From contig DATKQS010000020.1 in assembly GCA_035532555.1 (NCBI GenBank), forward strand, positions 121,607 through 185,606: a stretch of DNA of 64,000 bases, read 5' to 3'. The stretch is from Thermoplasmata archaeon (GTDB lineage Archaea; Thermoplasmatota; Thermoplasmata; Lutacidiplasmatales; UBA184). Below the pieces are notes generated by a model that did not search any database, had not been told where the DNA came from, and saw only the letters and a program-made list of their open reading frames with translations. Shown in pieces: positions 25,122-34,466 of the stretch (the stretch's first letter is position 1; every line of letters starts with the position of its first letter). Position numbers and translations under genes: made by a program.

Positions 25122-26525
25122 ATGCGCGTCCTGGTGGTCGGGGGCGGAGCCCGGGAGCACGTGATCGCCCGCGCCTTATCCATCGCCGGGGCCAAACTCG
25201 TCAACGTCGCCCCCCACACGAACCCGGGCATCGCGCGCCTCGCCCGCGCTACCGCGCGCTCGGAGATCACGGACGCCGATGCGGTCGTGGCCTTCGCCGA
25301 GCGCCAAGAGATCGATTACGCGGTGATCGGCCCCGAGGCCGCGCTCGCCGCCGGCGTCACGGACGCGTTGCGCGCCGCGGAGATCTCCGTCGTGGGGCCC
25401 TCTGCCGCGGGGGCCCGGATCGAGTCGTCGAAACTGTTCTGCCGCGAGCTGCTCGCCCGCTACGGGGTCGGGGGCCAGCCGCGATTCGAAGCACCTAAGA
25501 GCATTGACGAGGTCGACGCCCTGGCGCAGCGCTTCGGGACCCCGTTCGTGGTCAAACCGAGCGGACTCACCGCCGGCAAGGGGGTGTGGGTCCAGGGGTC
25601 GGATTTCGCGGAGGTCAAGGAGGGCGCGGCCTACGCGAAGAGCCTCCTCATGCAGGGCCAGCGGGTCCTCTTTGAGGAGAAGCTCGTCGGCGAGGAGTTC
25701 AGCCTCATGGCGTTCGTCACCGACTCCGGCATCTATCCGATGCCCGTCGTGCAGGATTTCAAGCGCGCCTTGGAAGGGGACAAGGGCGGCAACACCGGAG
25801 GGATGGGAGCCTACTCCCAGCGTGATCATCTCCTACCGTTCCTCCCGGCCGCCGACCGCGACGTCGCGGTCGAGATCATCCGACAGACCGTCGCGGCGCT
25901 CCGCACGGAGGGGATCGAGTACCGAGGGATCCTCTACGGCGGGTTCATGCTCACGGCGCAGGGCCCGAAGCTCGTGGAGTTCAACGCTCGCTTCGGCGAC
26001 CCGGAATCGATCAACGTCCTCTCGCTCTACGAGGAGGGGAACTTTGACGAGCTCCTGTTCGGGGTCGCGAGCGGCCGGGTCGACCCCAACCTGGTGCGAT
26101 TCCGCCTTCGGTCGACCGTCCTGAAGTACATCGTCCCCCCCGGGTACGGCGACAAGCCCCGACCGGGGGGGATCCTTCGACTGGACGAGCCCGCGATCGA
26201 GGCGGAGGGAGTCCACGTCTACTTCGGGAGCGTCGAGGAGGTCGGTCCGTCGACCGTTCAACTCGGTTCGGGACGGGGCATCGCGCTGGTCGGAGAAGCG
26301 AGCGCGATCCACGAGGCCGGAGCCCGGGTCGAGATCGCCCTCGCCCACGTCGAGGGCGAGTTCTACGTGCGCCACGACATCGGGACCAACGAGGACCTCG
26401 CGCGCCGACGCGAGCACATGCGCCAGATCCTCGCCCCGGGCGCGAAGCCGTCGCCCCTTCCGTTGAGCGTCGCTCCGGCCGCGGCTCCCCCTTCGAGCGC
26501 GGCATCGCCGGACCGGTTCCCGTAG
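25122..26525 (+). CDS. purD: Phosphoribosylamine-glycine ligase (GAR synthetase)
   Basis: A 467-residue ATP-grasp enzyme for step two of purine synthesis. Visible parts are the N-terminal MRVLVVGGGAREH, the ATP-grasp lysine region (VVKPSGLTAGKGVWV), the P-loop-like GDKGGNTGGMGAYS, and the metal-binding EFNARFGDPE. After the usual end, about 25 residues rich in Ala, Pro and Ser are added. Start is set by the TATA box at 25092. The open frame further upstream lacks family similarity. Confidence 0.92.
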   Translation: MRVLVVGGGAREHVIARALSIAGAKLVNVAPHTNPGIARLARATARSEITDADAVVAFAERQEIDYAVIGPEAALAAGVTDALRAAEISVVGPSAAGARIESSKLFCRELLARYGVGGQPRFEAPKSIDEVDALAQRFGTPFVVKPSGLTAGKGVWVQGSDFAEVKEGAAYAKSLLMQGQRVLFEEKLVGEEFSLMAFVTDSGIYPMPVVQDFKRALEGDKGGNTGGMGAYSQRDHLLPFLPAADRDVAVEIIRQTVAALRTEGIEYRGILYGGFMLTAQGPKLVEFNARFGDPESINVLSLYEEGNFDELLFGVASGRVDPNLVRFRLRSTVLKYIVPPGYGDKPRPGGILRLDEPAIEAEGVHVYFGSVEEVGPSTVQLGSGRGIALVGEASAIHEAGARVEIALAHVEGEFYVRHDIGTNEDLARRREHMRQILAPGAKPSPLPLSVAPAAAPPSSAASPDRFP

Positions 26526-26545
26526 GTTCCCCTCGCGCGAAGGGT

Positions 26546-26552
26546 CAAATAC
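26546..26552 (+). promoter_or_regulatory. TATA-like box of the tfs-asnS unit
   Basis: CAAATAC is 27-33 nt before the ATG at 26579, with no ribosome binding site between. Confidence 0.5.
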
Positions 26553-26578
26553 GGCTGGCTCCCTCGAATCGTCTCCCT

Positions 26579-26887
26579 ATGTTTTGCCCCAAGTGCAAGC
26601 GCTTGATGCGCCCGGACACCGCGGCCCACCGCTGGGTCTGCCCGGCGTGCGGAGCCACCGTCCCCCTCGGCTCGGGCAAAGAGGTGGGCCGCTCGACCCC
26701 GAAGGAGCGCGAGGTCTCGGTCGTGGAGACGAAGTCGGTGACGCTGCCGACGGCGAACGAGGTCTGCCCCAAGTGCGGCAACGACACCGCCTACTGGGTG
26801 CTCCGCCAAACCCGGGGCGCGGACGAGCCCGAGACCCGGATCTTCGAGTGCACGGTGTGCGGCCACAAGTGGCGAGAGTACCAATGA
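26579..26887 (+). CDS. tfs: Transcription factor S (TFS)
   Basis: A 102-residue protein with an N-terminal Rpb9-type ribbon (CPKCKRLM...CPACG) and a C-terminal TFIIS-type ribbon (CPKCGNDTAYW...CTVCGHKWREYQ). The catalytic acidic pair is the DE of RGADEPETRI, so it can stimulate RNA cleavage by stalled polymerase. Its stop overlaps the next start (ATGA), coupling it to the asparaginyl-tRNA synthetase gene. Confidence 0.93.
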   Translation: MFCPKCKRLMRPDTAAHRWVCPACGATVPLGSGKEVGRSTPKEREVSVVETKSVTLPTANEVCPKCGNDTAYWVLRQTRGADEPETRIFECTVCGHKWREYQ

Positions 26888-28188
26888 GCTCCACCGCGTT
26901 CTCCGCGATCGAGCGTGCGTTCCGTCCGGGGGCGATCGGCGCACCGATCACCGTGCGAGGTTGGGTGCTCGGCTCGCGATCCTCCGGCGGGATCCTGTTC
27001 ATCACGCTCCGCGACCGCACCGGCGTCGTGCAGGTCACCGGGCGCAAGGATGCGCTGGGGGAGGTGCCGTTCACCGCCGCCGAGCACGTCCAGAACGAGG
27101 GAGCCATCGCCGTCGAGGGCACCGTCGCGGAGGACCGGCGAGCGCCCGGAGGGCGGGAGATCCGCGCATCGCGGATCGTCGTCATCGACGCCGGAGAGCC
27201 GTACCCGATCTTCCAGGAGCAGACCGAGGAGTTCCGGCTCGACAAGCGGCACCTGGTCATCCGCTCGCAGGACCACGTCGCCACGTTCCGCGTGAAGGCC
27301 GAGCTGTTGAGGACGTTCCGCGAGTTCATGGACCGCGAATCGGTCCTCGAAGTGACGCCGCCGATCCTGAGCGGCAACGCGGCCGAAGGAGGCGCCGAGG
27401 CGTTCGAGATCGATTACTTCGGACGACCCGGATACCTCTCCCAGACCGCCCAGCTCTACCTCGAGGCGCTCCTCGTGCCCAACGAGCGCGTCTACGCGCT
27501 TACCCCGTCGTTCCGGGCCGAGAAGATGCGCACGCCGCGGCACCTGACCGAGTATCTCCACCTCGAGGGCGAACTCGCCTGGACGGATCTCGACGGACTG
27601 CTCTCGTTCGTCGAACGGATGATCGAGTACGTCTGTCGCGCGATCGCCGAGCGGCGACCGACCGAGCTTCGGCAGCTCGGACGGGCGCCGGAGGACCTCG
27701 CCGCCGTCCGCGCACCGTTCGAGCGGGTCCCGTACGCCGCTGCGATCGAGGAGCTGCAGAAGAAGGGGTTCGCGATCGAGTGGGGCGCGGACTTCGGCAC
27801 CGCCGAGGAGCGAGCGCTCACGATCGAGCGGACCGCGCCGATCTTCCTGACCCGGTTCCCGCGCGAGCTCAAGGCGTTCTACATGCTACGCACCCCCGGC
27901 GACCCGCGCACGGTGGAAGCCGCGGACCTGCTTGCTCCCGAGGGCTACGGGGAGATCGTCGGCGCCTCCTGCCGCGAGACGAGCATCCCGAGCCTGCTCG
28001 AGCGCCTCGCCCAGCTCGGTATCGATCCGGCCGCCTACGAGTGGTATCTCGACCTGCGACGCCATGGAAACATCGAACACGCGGGCTTCGGCCTCGGCGT
28101 CGAGCGCGTGCTGCGCTGGATGCTGCGTCGGGAGCACATCCGCGACACGACGCCGTTTCCGCGGACACCGAGCCGACACACTCCGTAG
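26884..28188 (+). CDS. asnS: Asparaginyl-tRNA synthetase (class IIb)
   Basis: A 434-residue class II synthetase with an OB-fold anticodon domain (residues ~20-105) and a catalytic core. Motif 2 is around FRAEKMRTPRHLTEYLHLEGE and motif 3 is GFGLGVERV. The ending HIRDTTPFPRTPSR and the YLDLRRHGNIEHAGFG segment match AsnRS better than archaeal AspRS. A relaxed or AspRS-derived specificity cannot be ruled out without a tree. tRNA-Asn is also encoded in this window (54.9 kb). Translationally coupled to tfs by an ATGA overlap. Confidence 0.82.
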   Translation: MSSTAFSAIERAFRPGAIGAPITVRGWVLGSRSSGGILFITLRDRTGVVQVTGRKDALGEVPFTAAEHVQNEGAIAVEGTVAEDRRAPGGREIRASRIVVIDAGEPYPIFQEQTEEFRLDKRHLVIRSQDHVATFRVKAELLRTFREFMDRESVLEVTPPILSGNAAEGGAEAFEIDYFGRPGYLSQTAQLYLEALLVPNERVYALTPSFRAEKMRTPRHLTEYLHLEGELAWTDLDGLLSFVERMIEYVCRAIAERRPTELRQLGRAPEDLAAVRAPFERVPYAAAIEELQKKGFAIEWGADFGTAEERALTIERTAPIFLTRFPRELKAFYMLRTPGDPRTVEAADLLAPEGYGEIVGASCRETSIPSLLERLAQLGIDPAAYEWYLDLRRHGNIEHAGFGLGVERVLRWMLRREHIRDTTPFPRTPSRHTP

Positions 28189-28270
28189 CGGGCCGCCCGG
28201 AGACGGCAAAGGTTCAAGAACGGTCGCAGTAGTGCGTGCGACGTAGCGGCTTTCTCTCGGGGGGCACAGC

Positions 28271-28801
28271 GTGGCACTTCAACGACAATCCGATCGTGAG
28301 GAATCGAGCGCCAAGCCCGCCCCGCCGGCGCCCGGGGATCTCCTTGTCGAGCGGATCACTCACCGGGACGTTCCCGAGGTCGCCGCGCTTCTGAAGAGGG
28401 TCTGGGACGCGCAGCGCCCTGAGCTCCCCCCCGAGCTCGTGAAGGAGTGGGAGCCGACCCCGCTCGAGTTCACGAGCCGGATGGAAGGAGTGACGTTCTA
28501 CGCCGCCCGGCGCGACGGACGGCTCATCGGGCTCATCGGCTGCGAGCTGGACGGTCGCAGCGCGCACTTCCACACGCTCGTCGTCGATCCGACCGCTCGC
28601 CGCCAAGGAGTAGGGAGCGCCCTAACGCGGGCCGGCATCGAATGGGCCCGGCGCAATGGGTGCGCGTCGATATGGTTCGATCATCTCACACTGTTCACCG
28701 CGCTCCCCCCACTGCTCAAGCGCCTCGGATTCACCGAGGCCGGCGTTCTCCACCGTCACCTGTACAACGAGGACGTACGGTACTTCGAACAGATCCTCTA
28801 A
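28271..28801 (+). CDS. GNAT-family N-acetyltransferase
   Basis: A 176-residue GCN5-related acetyltransferase. Motif A, which binds acetyl-CoA, is visible as LVVDPTARRQGVGSALTRAGIEWARRNG. The C-terminal LLKRLGFTEAGVLHRHLY is the usual last strand. Start is GTG with no ATG nearby upstream. Target unknown; it could be a ribosomal protein, an amino acid or an antibiotic-like compound. Confidence 0.75.
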   Translation: MALQRQSDREESSAKPAPPAPGDLLVERITHRDVPEVAALLKRVWDAQRPELPPELVKEWEPTPLEFTSRMEGVTFYAARRDGRLIGLIGCELDGRSAHFHTLVVDPTARRQGVGSALTRAGIEWARRNGCASIWFDHLTLFTALPPLLKRLGFTEAGVLHRHLYNEDVRYFEQIL

Positions 28802-28872
28802 GCCCGATCTCCCGAACTCCCGCCTCTCCGCATCGGGACGACCGATGTTCCCCGGATCCGAACCCGGGGTCC

Positions 28873-28957
28873 TGCAGGGGGTGAGATTTGAACTCACGGA
28901 CTCCTACGAGACTAGGACCTCAACCTAGCGCCTTTGACCAAGCTGGGCCACCCCTGC
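28873..28957 (-). tRNA. tRNA-Leu (anticodon GAG)
   Basis: An 85-nt class II tRNA: acceptor GCAGGGG/CCCCTGC, anticodon loop TTGAGGT (GAG) with stem CTAGG/CCTAG, long variable arm, T-arm GTGAG-TTCAAAT-CTCAC, discriminator A. CCA is not encoded. A CGTTATC box (minus strand, 28989-28995) lies 32-38 nt upstream and is a probable promoter. Confidence 0.93.
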
Positions 28958-29083
28958 AGAGGGCCGGTCGCGCGACCGATGCGCCGAGGATAACGCTTTC
29001 GAAGGCGAGGGCCCGAACGGAAACGCGCTGCGCTCGTACGGCGCCCAACGATCGTGCGGGCCCCGCCTACGAAGAGAAACGTC

Positions 29084-29089
29084 TATAAT
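29084..29089 (+). promoter_or_regulatory. TATA box of alba
   Basis: TATAAT is 22-27 nt before the ATG at 29111. It decides this start over the upstream in-frame ATG at 29054. Confidence 0.65.
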
Positions 29090-29110
29090 CGAAAGGCCGT
29101 GGGGCCGACC

Positions 29111-29473
29111 ATGACTCCTCGCGGGGGTGACGACCGTCCCGAGATCGCCTTTCGGGAGACGACCACGGGTCACCCGATCGTCTTCATCGGCCAGAAGCCG
29201 ACGATGACGTACGTCTTCCAGCTCGTCGCGCAGCTTCACTCCGGTGCCGGACCGGTGATCGTGAAGGCCCGCGGGAACGCGATCGGGAAAGCCGTCGACG
29301 TGGTCGAGGTCGTCCGGCGCCGCCTCCTGCAAGGCCAAGTGACGATCGGCCCGATCTCGATCGATACCGAACGCCTGACGAACCGCGACGGCCGGGACGC
29401 GAACGTCTCCTCGATCACGATCTCGGTGGCACGGACGGCATCGGAGCCGGCGCCACCGGTGCCGTCGAAGTAG
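29111..29473 (+). CDS. alba: Alba chromatin/RNA-binding protein
   Basis: A 120-residue Alba-fold protein that coats DNA or RNA. The conserved lysine region is I-G-Q-K29-P-T-M-T-Y, and the core VKARGNAIGKAVDVVEVVRRR is typical. The N-terminus is slightly extended and a ~10-residue Pro/Ser tail follows. The TATA box at 29084 fixes the start. Its last 59 nt overlap the convergent membrane-protein gene. Confidence 0.92.
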   Translation: MTPRGGDDRPEIAFRETTTGHPIVFIGQKPTMTYVFQLVAQLHSGAGPVIVKARGNAIGKAVDVVEVVRRRLLQGQVTIGPISIDTERLTNRDGRDANVSSITISVARTASEPAPPVPSK

Positions 29474-31247
29474 GACGCGCGGCGCGGACCACCCAGGTTC
29501 CCGCCCAGCGATCGCCGATCCGTTGCCGCTCGGAGCTCAGCACCATCACCAGGATCGCGAACGCGCCGAACAGGACCGTCGCGGTGAGAGCGATCCCGAG
29601 GAAGTACAGGAACGCGATGAGATTGGTGAGGTTCCCGAAGACGACCGCGTTCGCCGCGCCCACGCCTCCGTGGGCGAGGATCGCGACCGCCGCGGAGAGC
29701 CCGAGCCCGATCGCGCTGTAGGTGGCGAGGCGCGGGGCGGCGCGCACGAACGCGGCGAGCCAGCCCGGCCGCCGGAAGTTCCGGTCGCGCACCTCGAGCC
29801 CGAGCATCCATTTCCCGAGGGTCGCGCCGAACGCGGTTTCCGAGATCACGTCGTAGAGGAACGCGACGGCGATGTAGCCATAGGCCGCCGTGACGAACGA
29901 GACCGCCGAGAGCACATCCACGAGCGAGCCGCCGATGCTGGCCGCGAGGAACCACCACACGGCCACCGCCGGGACGGTGACGAGGGCCAGATCGATGGCG
30001 TAGGCCGCGATGCGCGCACGGAGCGACGCGAGGCGCGGGGTCCACAGCGATCGCCCGACCCCGACGAGCATCCGCGCCGCCAACCATGCGCGCATGGCTT
30101 CGGGCGGATCGGCCGGAGCCGTTGCGGCCAGCGCATCCAGGTTCGCCTGGTCGGCAACCACCCATCCCGGGGCCCCGAGCCCGCTCCACGGGTGGGCCGG
30201 ATCGGGGGCCCCGGGAAGTTCGAGGACGCGATGGGCCTGCGCAGCGGCGTCGTGAGCGGCGACGCTCGCGGCCCGGATCGAATCGGCCGGCCGGCCGTCG
30301 TACTGTTCCTGCAGCGAGCGGGCCAAGCGATGGGTGGGAGAGGCCGGTGGGATCGAGCCCGCGTCGTCGGGGACGGGAGTCCAGCCTCGTTCGAGGAGGT
30401 GGTGGGCGGCGTAGGCCGCGGCGAGCGCGAGGAGTCCGGATAGGTACAGGAGATCGAGAATGTCCGCGCCTCCGATGACGTAGAGGTTCATCGGTCCCGG
30501 TCCGTAGAGAGGGGGTTGACGGAGCACGTCGGCCCCGACAAGCACGCCGAACGTCGTGGCGGAGTAGGCCATGGGCAGCGCGAGCGCTTCGCGTCCTGCG
30601 AACAGCGGCCGTGCGATCAGGACCGCGACGAACCCCGCGAGCACGGGGGTGATCACATAGATCGGGAACTGTTCTTCGATGCCGGCGCCCGGCACCGTGT
30701 ACGAGGCGAGGAAGGTCAGCACGGTCACTCCCGAGGTCAACGCCACGAGGCCGGCCACCCGCCGTCCTGCGGACGACGGGGCGTCGCCGAGAAGCCGGGG
30801 CGCGAGGACGAACGCCGCGAGGGAGAAGGCGACGGCGATCGCGGTGACGGCGATGTCTTGGGTCGCCGCGTTCGAGAGGTACACGACAGTAGCGAGAGCG
30901 AGCGCGCTCTCCACGCTGAACCAGACGCCGAAGAACGCGAGCGAACGACGCAGCGGGGAAGCGATGCGCGTGAAGAGGGCGCACGAGACCAGGAGGGGAA
31001 AGAGTCCCCCACCGAGATTGATCGCCAACAGGTCCGGGCCGATCCGGGTGAACGTCAGTTCTGCGACGTAGGCGAGGAGGCTAGCGGGTACCAGCAGCCA
31101 GAAGGTCAGCTTCCCAAAGCCCACGCTCTCGGCGAGGGGCCCCCGCTCCCAGGCGAAGAGCGCCAGGAACAACCATAGGAGCGGGGTGAGAGCGAAGGCG
31201 AGGATCGTGCCCGTGACATCGAACCCCAGTTGCAGCGGATCGAGCAC
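29415..31247 (-). CDS. DUF1614-like / RDD-domain fusion membrane protein
   Basis: A 610-residue polytopic protein. The N-terminal ~270 residues have about seven hydrophobic helices and the INLGGGLFPLLVS and GGADILDLLYLSGLLA segments, which resemble the NIGGA and IGGAGTFDGIFL motifs of archaeal DUF1614 proteins. A ~120-residue soluble linker follows. The C-terminal ~190 residues look like an RDD-family domain (LRARIAAYAIDLALVTVP...ATLGKWMLGLEVRD..FRRPGW). RDD proteins are poorly understood; some are linked to Na+ or Li+ transport. The fusion is unusual. The 3' end overlaps alba by 59 nt. Function unknown. Confidence 0.6.
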   Translation of the reverse strand: MLDPLQLGFDVTGTILAFALTPLLWLFLALFAWERGPLAESVGFGKLTFWLLVPASLLAYVAELTFTRIGPDLLAINLGGGLFPLLVSCALFTRIASPLRRSLAFFGVWFSVESALALATVVYLSNAATQDIAVTAIAVAFSLAAFVLAPRLLGDAPSSAGRRVAGLVALTSGVTVLTFLASYTVPGAGIEEQFPIYVITPVLAGFVAVLIARPLFAGREALALPMAYSATTFGVLVGADVLRQPPLYGPGPMNLYVIGGADILDLLYLSGLLALAAAYAAHHLLERGWTPVPDDAGSIPPASPTHRLARSLQEQYDGRPADSIRAASVAAHDAAAQAHRVLELPGAPDPAHPWSGLGAPGWVVADQANLDALAATAPADPPEAMRAWLAARMLVGVGRSLWTPRLASLRARIAAYAIDLALVTVPAVAVWWFLAASIGGSLVDVLSAVSFVTAAYGYIAVAFLYDVISETAFGATLGKWMLGLEVRDRNFRRPGWLAAFVRAAPRLATYSAIGLGLSAAVAILAHGGVGAANAVVFGNLTNLIAFLYFLGIALTATVLFGAFAILVMVLSSERQRIGDRWAGTWVVRAARPTSTAPVAPAPMPSVPPRS

Positions 31248-31319
31248 GGTGTAGGTCTCGCCCGCCCTCGGAGCCTCGGCGCCGGGGCGTGCCCCACGAG
31301 CGGCGAGGAACGTAAAGGG

Positions 31320-31325
31320 TTATTC
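31320..31325 (+). promoter_or_regulatory. TATA-like box of the aspartase gene
   Basis: TTATTC is 25-30 nt before the ATG at 31350. Confidence 0.5.
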
Positions 31326-31349
31326 CGCCCGGGGACGTGGATTCAATCG

Positions 31350-32750
31350 ATGGTCGCCCAACGCACCGAGAAGGACTCCCTCGGGGAGCGCGAGGTCCCA
31401 GCGGACGTGTACTGGGGGATCCAGACCCTGCGAGGTCGGGAGAACTACCCCGTCAGCGGGTTGCGCGCGAGCCCCCACCTCGTCCGGGCCTACGCGTTGC
31501 TCAAGCTCGCCGCCGTCCACGCCAACGTCGAATTGAAGGGACTGGACGAGCGGCGCGGCAAGGCGCTCGCACAGGCGGCCCAAGAGATGGCGGAAGGGCG
31601 ATTCGATCACGAGTTCCCGATCGACGTGTTCCAGGCGGGCGCCGGCGTCTCCTTCCACATGAACGTCAACGAGGTCCTGACGAACCGGGCCCTCGAGATC
31701 CTAGGACTGGCTCGGGGAGATTACCGGGACGTCAGCCCGAACGATCACGTCAATCGCGGACAGTCGACGAACGATACCTTCCCCTCGGCGGCCCAGGTCG
31801 CGGTCCTCCTCGCCCTGCGCGAGCTCCGACCGGCCGTGGTCTCCCTCGCGGTGAGCCTCGAGCGCAAGGCGCAGGAGTTTCGCGCGTTCGCGAAGGCCGG
31901 CCGCACCCACTTGAAGGACGCGATGCCCGTGACCCTCGGGGCCGAGTTCCGGGCCTACGCCATGGCGCTCGAGCGCGTGCTCGAGGCGCTCCCCACGGTG
32001 GAGCGGGCGCTCAGCGAGATCCCGCTCGGGGGGAGTGCGGTCGGCACGGGGGTCAACTCGGTCGCCGGGTTCCGCTCCAGGGCCGTGGCGGAATACGCGT
32101 CGCTCACGGGGCTCACGCTCGTTCCCGGACGCGACGCGTTCGAGACGATGCAGAGCCGCTACGCGCTCGGGCTCGCGTCCGCCTGGCTGCGCACGCTCGC
32201 GCTCGAGCTGATCCGGATCGCGAACGACCTCCGGCTCATGGCGAGCGGACCGTACACGGGGCTCGACGAGATACGGGTCCCCGAGATCCAGCCCGGGTCG
32301 TCGATCATGCCGGGGAAGGTCAACCCTTCGGCCGCCGAGTGCCTGAACATGGTCGCGTTCCACGTGGTCGGCGCGGACGTCGCGACCGCGCTCGCCGTAC
32401 AGGCCGGCCAGCTCGAGATCAACGTGATGATGCCGCTCGCGGCGTTCGAGGTCCTCTTCTCCGCCGAGATCCTCACGAACTACCTGCCCGTCTTCGCGCG
32501 TACGTGCATCGACGGGCTGATCGCGAACGGACCCCAGCTCGAGGCCTACCTGCTCGAGTCCGGCGCGATCGCGACCGTCCTCACGCCGAAGCTCGGCTAC
32601 CTGAAGGTCGCCGAGCTCGTGCACGAGTCCCAATCCACGGGAAAGTCGGTCAAGGAGCTCCTGCTCGAGCGCCGACTCCTCACCGCGGCCGAGATCGAGG
32701 AACTCCTGGGCGCAGCCGCGCTCCTGAAGCTCACCGAACCGGTGCCGTAG
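31350..32750 (+). CDS. aspA: Aspartate ammonia-lyase (aspartase/fumarase superfamily)
   Basis: A 466-residue lyase. The flexible-loop signature G316-S-S-I-M-P-G-K-V-N-P with the catalytic Ser is intact, as are GQSTNDTFPSA and GRTHLKDAMP. The N-terminal EREVPADVYWGIQTLRGRENYPVSG is closer to aspartase (GIQTLR) than to class II fumarase (GAQTQR). It would convert aspartate to fumarate and ammonia, in line with the glutamate dehydrogenase and arginine deiminase genes nearby. Fumarase activity remains an alternative. Own promoter at 31320. Confidence 0.78.
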   Translation: MVAQRTEKDSLGEREVPADVYWGIQTLRGRENYPVSGLRASPHLVRAYALLKLAAVHANVELKGLDERRGKALAQAAQEMAEGRFDHEFPIDVFQAGAGVSFHMNVNEVLTNRALEILGLARGDYRDVSPNDHVNRGQSTNDTFPSAAQVAVLLALRELRPAVVSLAVSLERKAQEFRAFAKAGRTHLKDAMPVTLGAEFRAYAMALERVLEALPTVERALSEIPLGGSAVGTGVNSVAGFRSRAVAEYASLTGLTLVPGRDAFETMQSRYALGLASAWLRTLALELIRIANDLRLMASGPYTGLDEIRVPEIQPGSSIMPGKVNPSAAECLNMVAFHVVGADVATALAVQAGQLEINVMMPLAAFEVLFSAEILTNYLPVFARTCIDGLIANGPQLEAYLLESGAIATVLTPKLGYLKVAELVHESQSTGKSVKELLLERRLLTAAEIEELLGAAALLKLTEPVP

Positions 32751-32801
32751 GCCCCGAACGCGCATCGTTAAGTGGCGTCGGTCTCCTCGGCATCGGGGAT
32801 C

Positions 32802-33560
32802 ATGACGACGCTCGAACGGGTCCCGGTCTCGCTCGGGAACCCCGCATCGGAGGAGTTCCGACACGCGGTCGAGATCCTCGGAAAGGTCGGGCTAACCCAG
32901 TACGAGGCCCGGGCGTACGTGGCGCTCGTGGCGAGAGGCCTCGGAGACGCGGCGACCATCGCGCAAGCCTCGGGGATCCCCCGCACCTCCGCCTACAAGG
33001 TCCTCGAATCGCTCACGGAGAAGGGCTACGCCAAACCCACGGGAGGCAAGCCGATCCTCTTCCGGCCCACCCCGCCGCAGGACGTGGCCGAGACGCTGAA
33101 GGGCGCGATCCAGGAAGTCTTCGAGCAGCTCGCGGAGCTGCACCGTGCGGTCGCCGAGCACGGCGAGCCCCAGCTCGTCTATCTGCTCAGCGGCCGCGAT
33201 AAGGTCCTCGGGAAGATCGCCGAGCTCCTGGACCAATCCTCCGCGACGTTCATCCTCACGACCCCGCAGATCTCCGACCTGCGCGATGAGCTCGGGAAGA
33301 AGATCCTGCACGCGGTCAAGCGAGGCGTACAGGTGACATTCGTCACCGCTCCCTTGCAGCGCGTCCCGGAGGGGATCCAGTACGTGACGCGCGACAACCT
33401 CCTGGCGACCGAGGTCCTCGCGGACGGTCAGCACGCCCTCCTCGCCGCTCCGGGGCTGGATGCCTGCGGGTTCACGGACAACCCGATCCTCACCGCGCAC
33501 CTCCAGCAATTCCTCGAGGTCGTGCTCGACCGCGACCCGGGCGGCACTCCCGCGCCGTAG
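32802..33560 (+). CDS. TrmB-family transcription regulator
   Basis: A 252-residue regulator. An N-terminal winged helix (LTQYEARAYVALVARGLGDAATIAQASGIPRTSAYKVLESLTEKG, residues ~30-75) is the TrmB hallmark. The C-terminal PLD-like regulatory domain (FILTTPQISDLRDELGKKILHAVKRGVQVTFV) may bind a sugar or other effector. A GTTAAG box lies ~30-35 nt before the ATG at 32802, so this start is preferred to 32772. Ligand unknown. The Taw2-like gene follows 12 nt later. Confidence 0.82.
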   Translation: MTTLERVPVSLGNPASEEFRHAVEILGKVGLTQYEARAYVALVARGLGDAATIAQASGIPRTSAYKVLESLTEKGYAKPTGGKPILFRPTPPQDVAETLKGAIQEVFEQLAELHRAVAEHGEPQLVYLLSGRDKVLGKIAELLDQSSATFILTTPQISDLRDELGKKILHAVKRGVQVTFVTAPLQRVPEGIQYVTRDNLLATEVLADGQHALLAAPGLDACGFTDNPILTAHLQQFLEVVLDRDPGGTPAP

Positions 33561-33572
33561 CCGTTCGCGTCC

Positions 33573-34466
33573 ATGTCGGACGGCGGTGCCGTGGGGGTTG
33601 GAACGAGCCGGGGCCCCGCGACGCCCCCGGCCGAACGTGTTCGCCGTCGCGTGGCCGCCTCGGCGGGGGCCGAGACCGCGGCCCGTCTTCCCCTCGGCTA
33701 CCACCGGATGGGCCGGGTGCTCTTGCTTCGGCTCCCGGGGGAGTTGCGGCCGGAGTTCCCGCAGATCGGAGAGGCCTGGCGGCAGGAGCTCGGAGTGGCG
33801 ACCGTCCTGACGCAGGTCGGACCGGTCGAAGGCGAGCTTCGTCATCCGCGGATCGAGGTCATCGCCGGCACCGAGACGGACACCGAGGTCATCGAGCACG
33901 GGATCCGCTACCGCTTCGATGCCGCGCGGATCCTGTTCGCGACCGGGAACCGGGCCGAGCGTCAGCGCGCCGGTCGGTTGACCCGGCCGGGGGAGACGGT
34001 CGTCGATCTGTTCGCTGGGATCGGGTACTTTGCGCTTCCGGCCGCACTCCGAGGCGATGCGTCCGTGGTCTATGCGGCAGAGAAGAATCCCGTGGCCCAC
34101 GGCTACCTCCAGCAGAATGCCGAGCTCAACGGAGTCGCGGAGCGCGTGCGCCCCCTGCTGGGCGACAACCGCGAGCTCACGATCCCGCTCGGGGAGGCGG
34201 ATCGGATCTTCCTCGGCTACCTTCCGAGCGCCACGGCTTGGATCCCGCGCGCGCTCGAGCTGGGCCGGCGCTCGGGGGTCTGGTTGCATGTCCACCGGGT
34301 CGCGGACGTACGGGGCGGAACCGATGCGTCCTCGGAGCTCGTCCGAACAACGATCGAGTCCTGCGGAGCCTCGATCCTTGCGGCGCCCGAGGCCCGGGTC
34401 GTCAAGCCGTACGGACCGGGACGGAACCACGTGGTGGTCGACGTGCGCGCGCGCCCGCGAGACTAG
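33573..34466 (+). CDS. taw2: Taw2/Trm5-like SAM-dependent tRNA enzyme (wyosine pathway)
   Basis: A 297-residue Rossmann-fold protein of the Trm5/TYW2 group: GYHRMGRVLLLRLP at the start, YRFDAARILFATGNRAERQR, then the SAM motif DLFAGIGYFALPAA. The active-site stretch reads IFLGYLPSA, like TYW2/Taw2 (aminocarboxypropyl transfer to 4-demethylwyosine-37 of tRNA-Phe), not the NPP form of Trm5 methylases. So Taw2 is favoured, Trm5 possible. It follows the TrmB gene closely and converges on the aminotransferase gene (stops overlap by 4 nt). Confidence 0.75.
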   Translation: MSDGGAVGVGTSRGPATPPAERVRRRVAASAGAETAARLPLGYHRMGRVLLLRLPGELRPEFPQIGEAWRQELGVATVLTQVGPVEGELRHPRIEVIAGTETDTEVIEHGIRYRFDAARILFATGNRAERQRAGRLTRPGETVVDLFAGIGYFALPAALRGDASVVYAAEKNPVAHGYLQQNAELNGVAERVRPLLGDNRELTIPLGEADRIFLGYLPSATAWIPRALELGRRSGVWLHVHRVADVRGGTDASSELVRTTIESCGASILAAPEARVVKPYGPGRNHVVVDVRARPRD

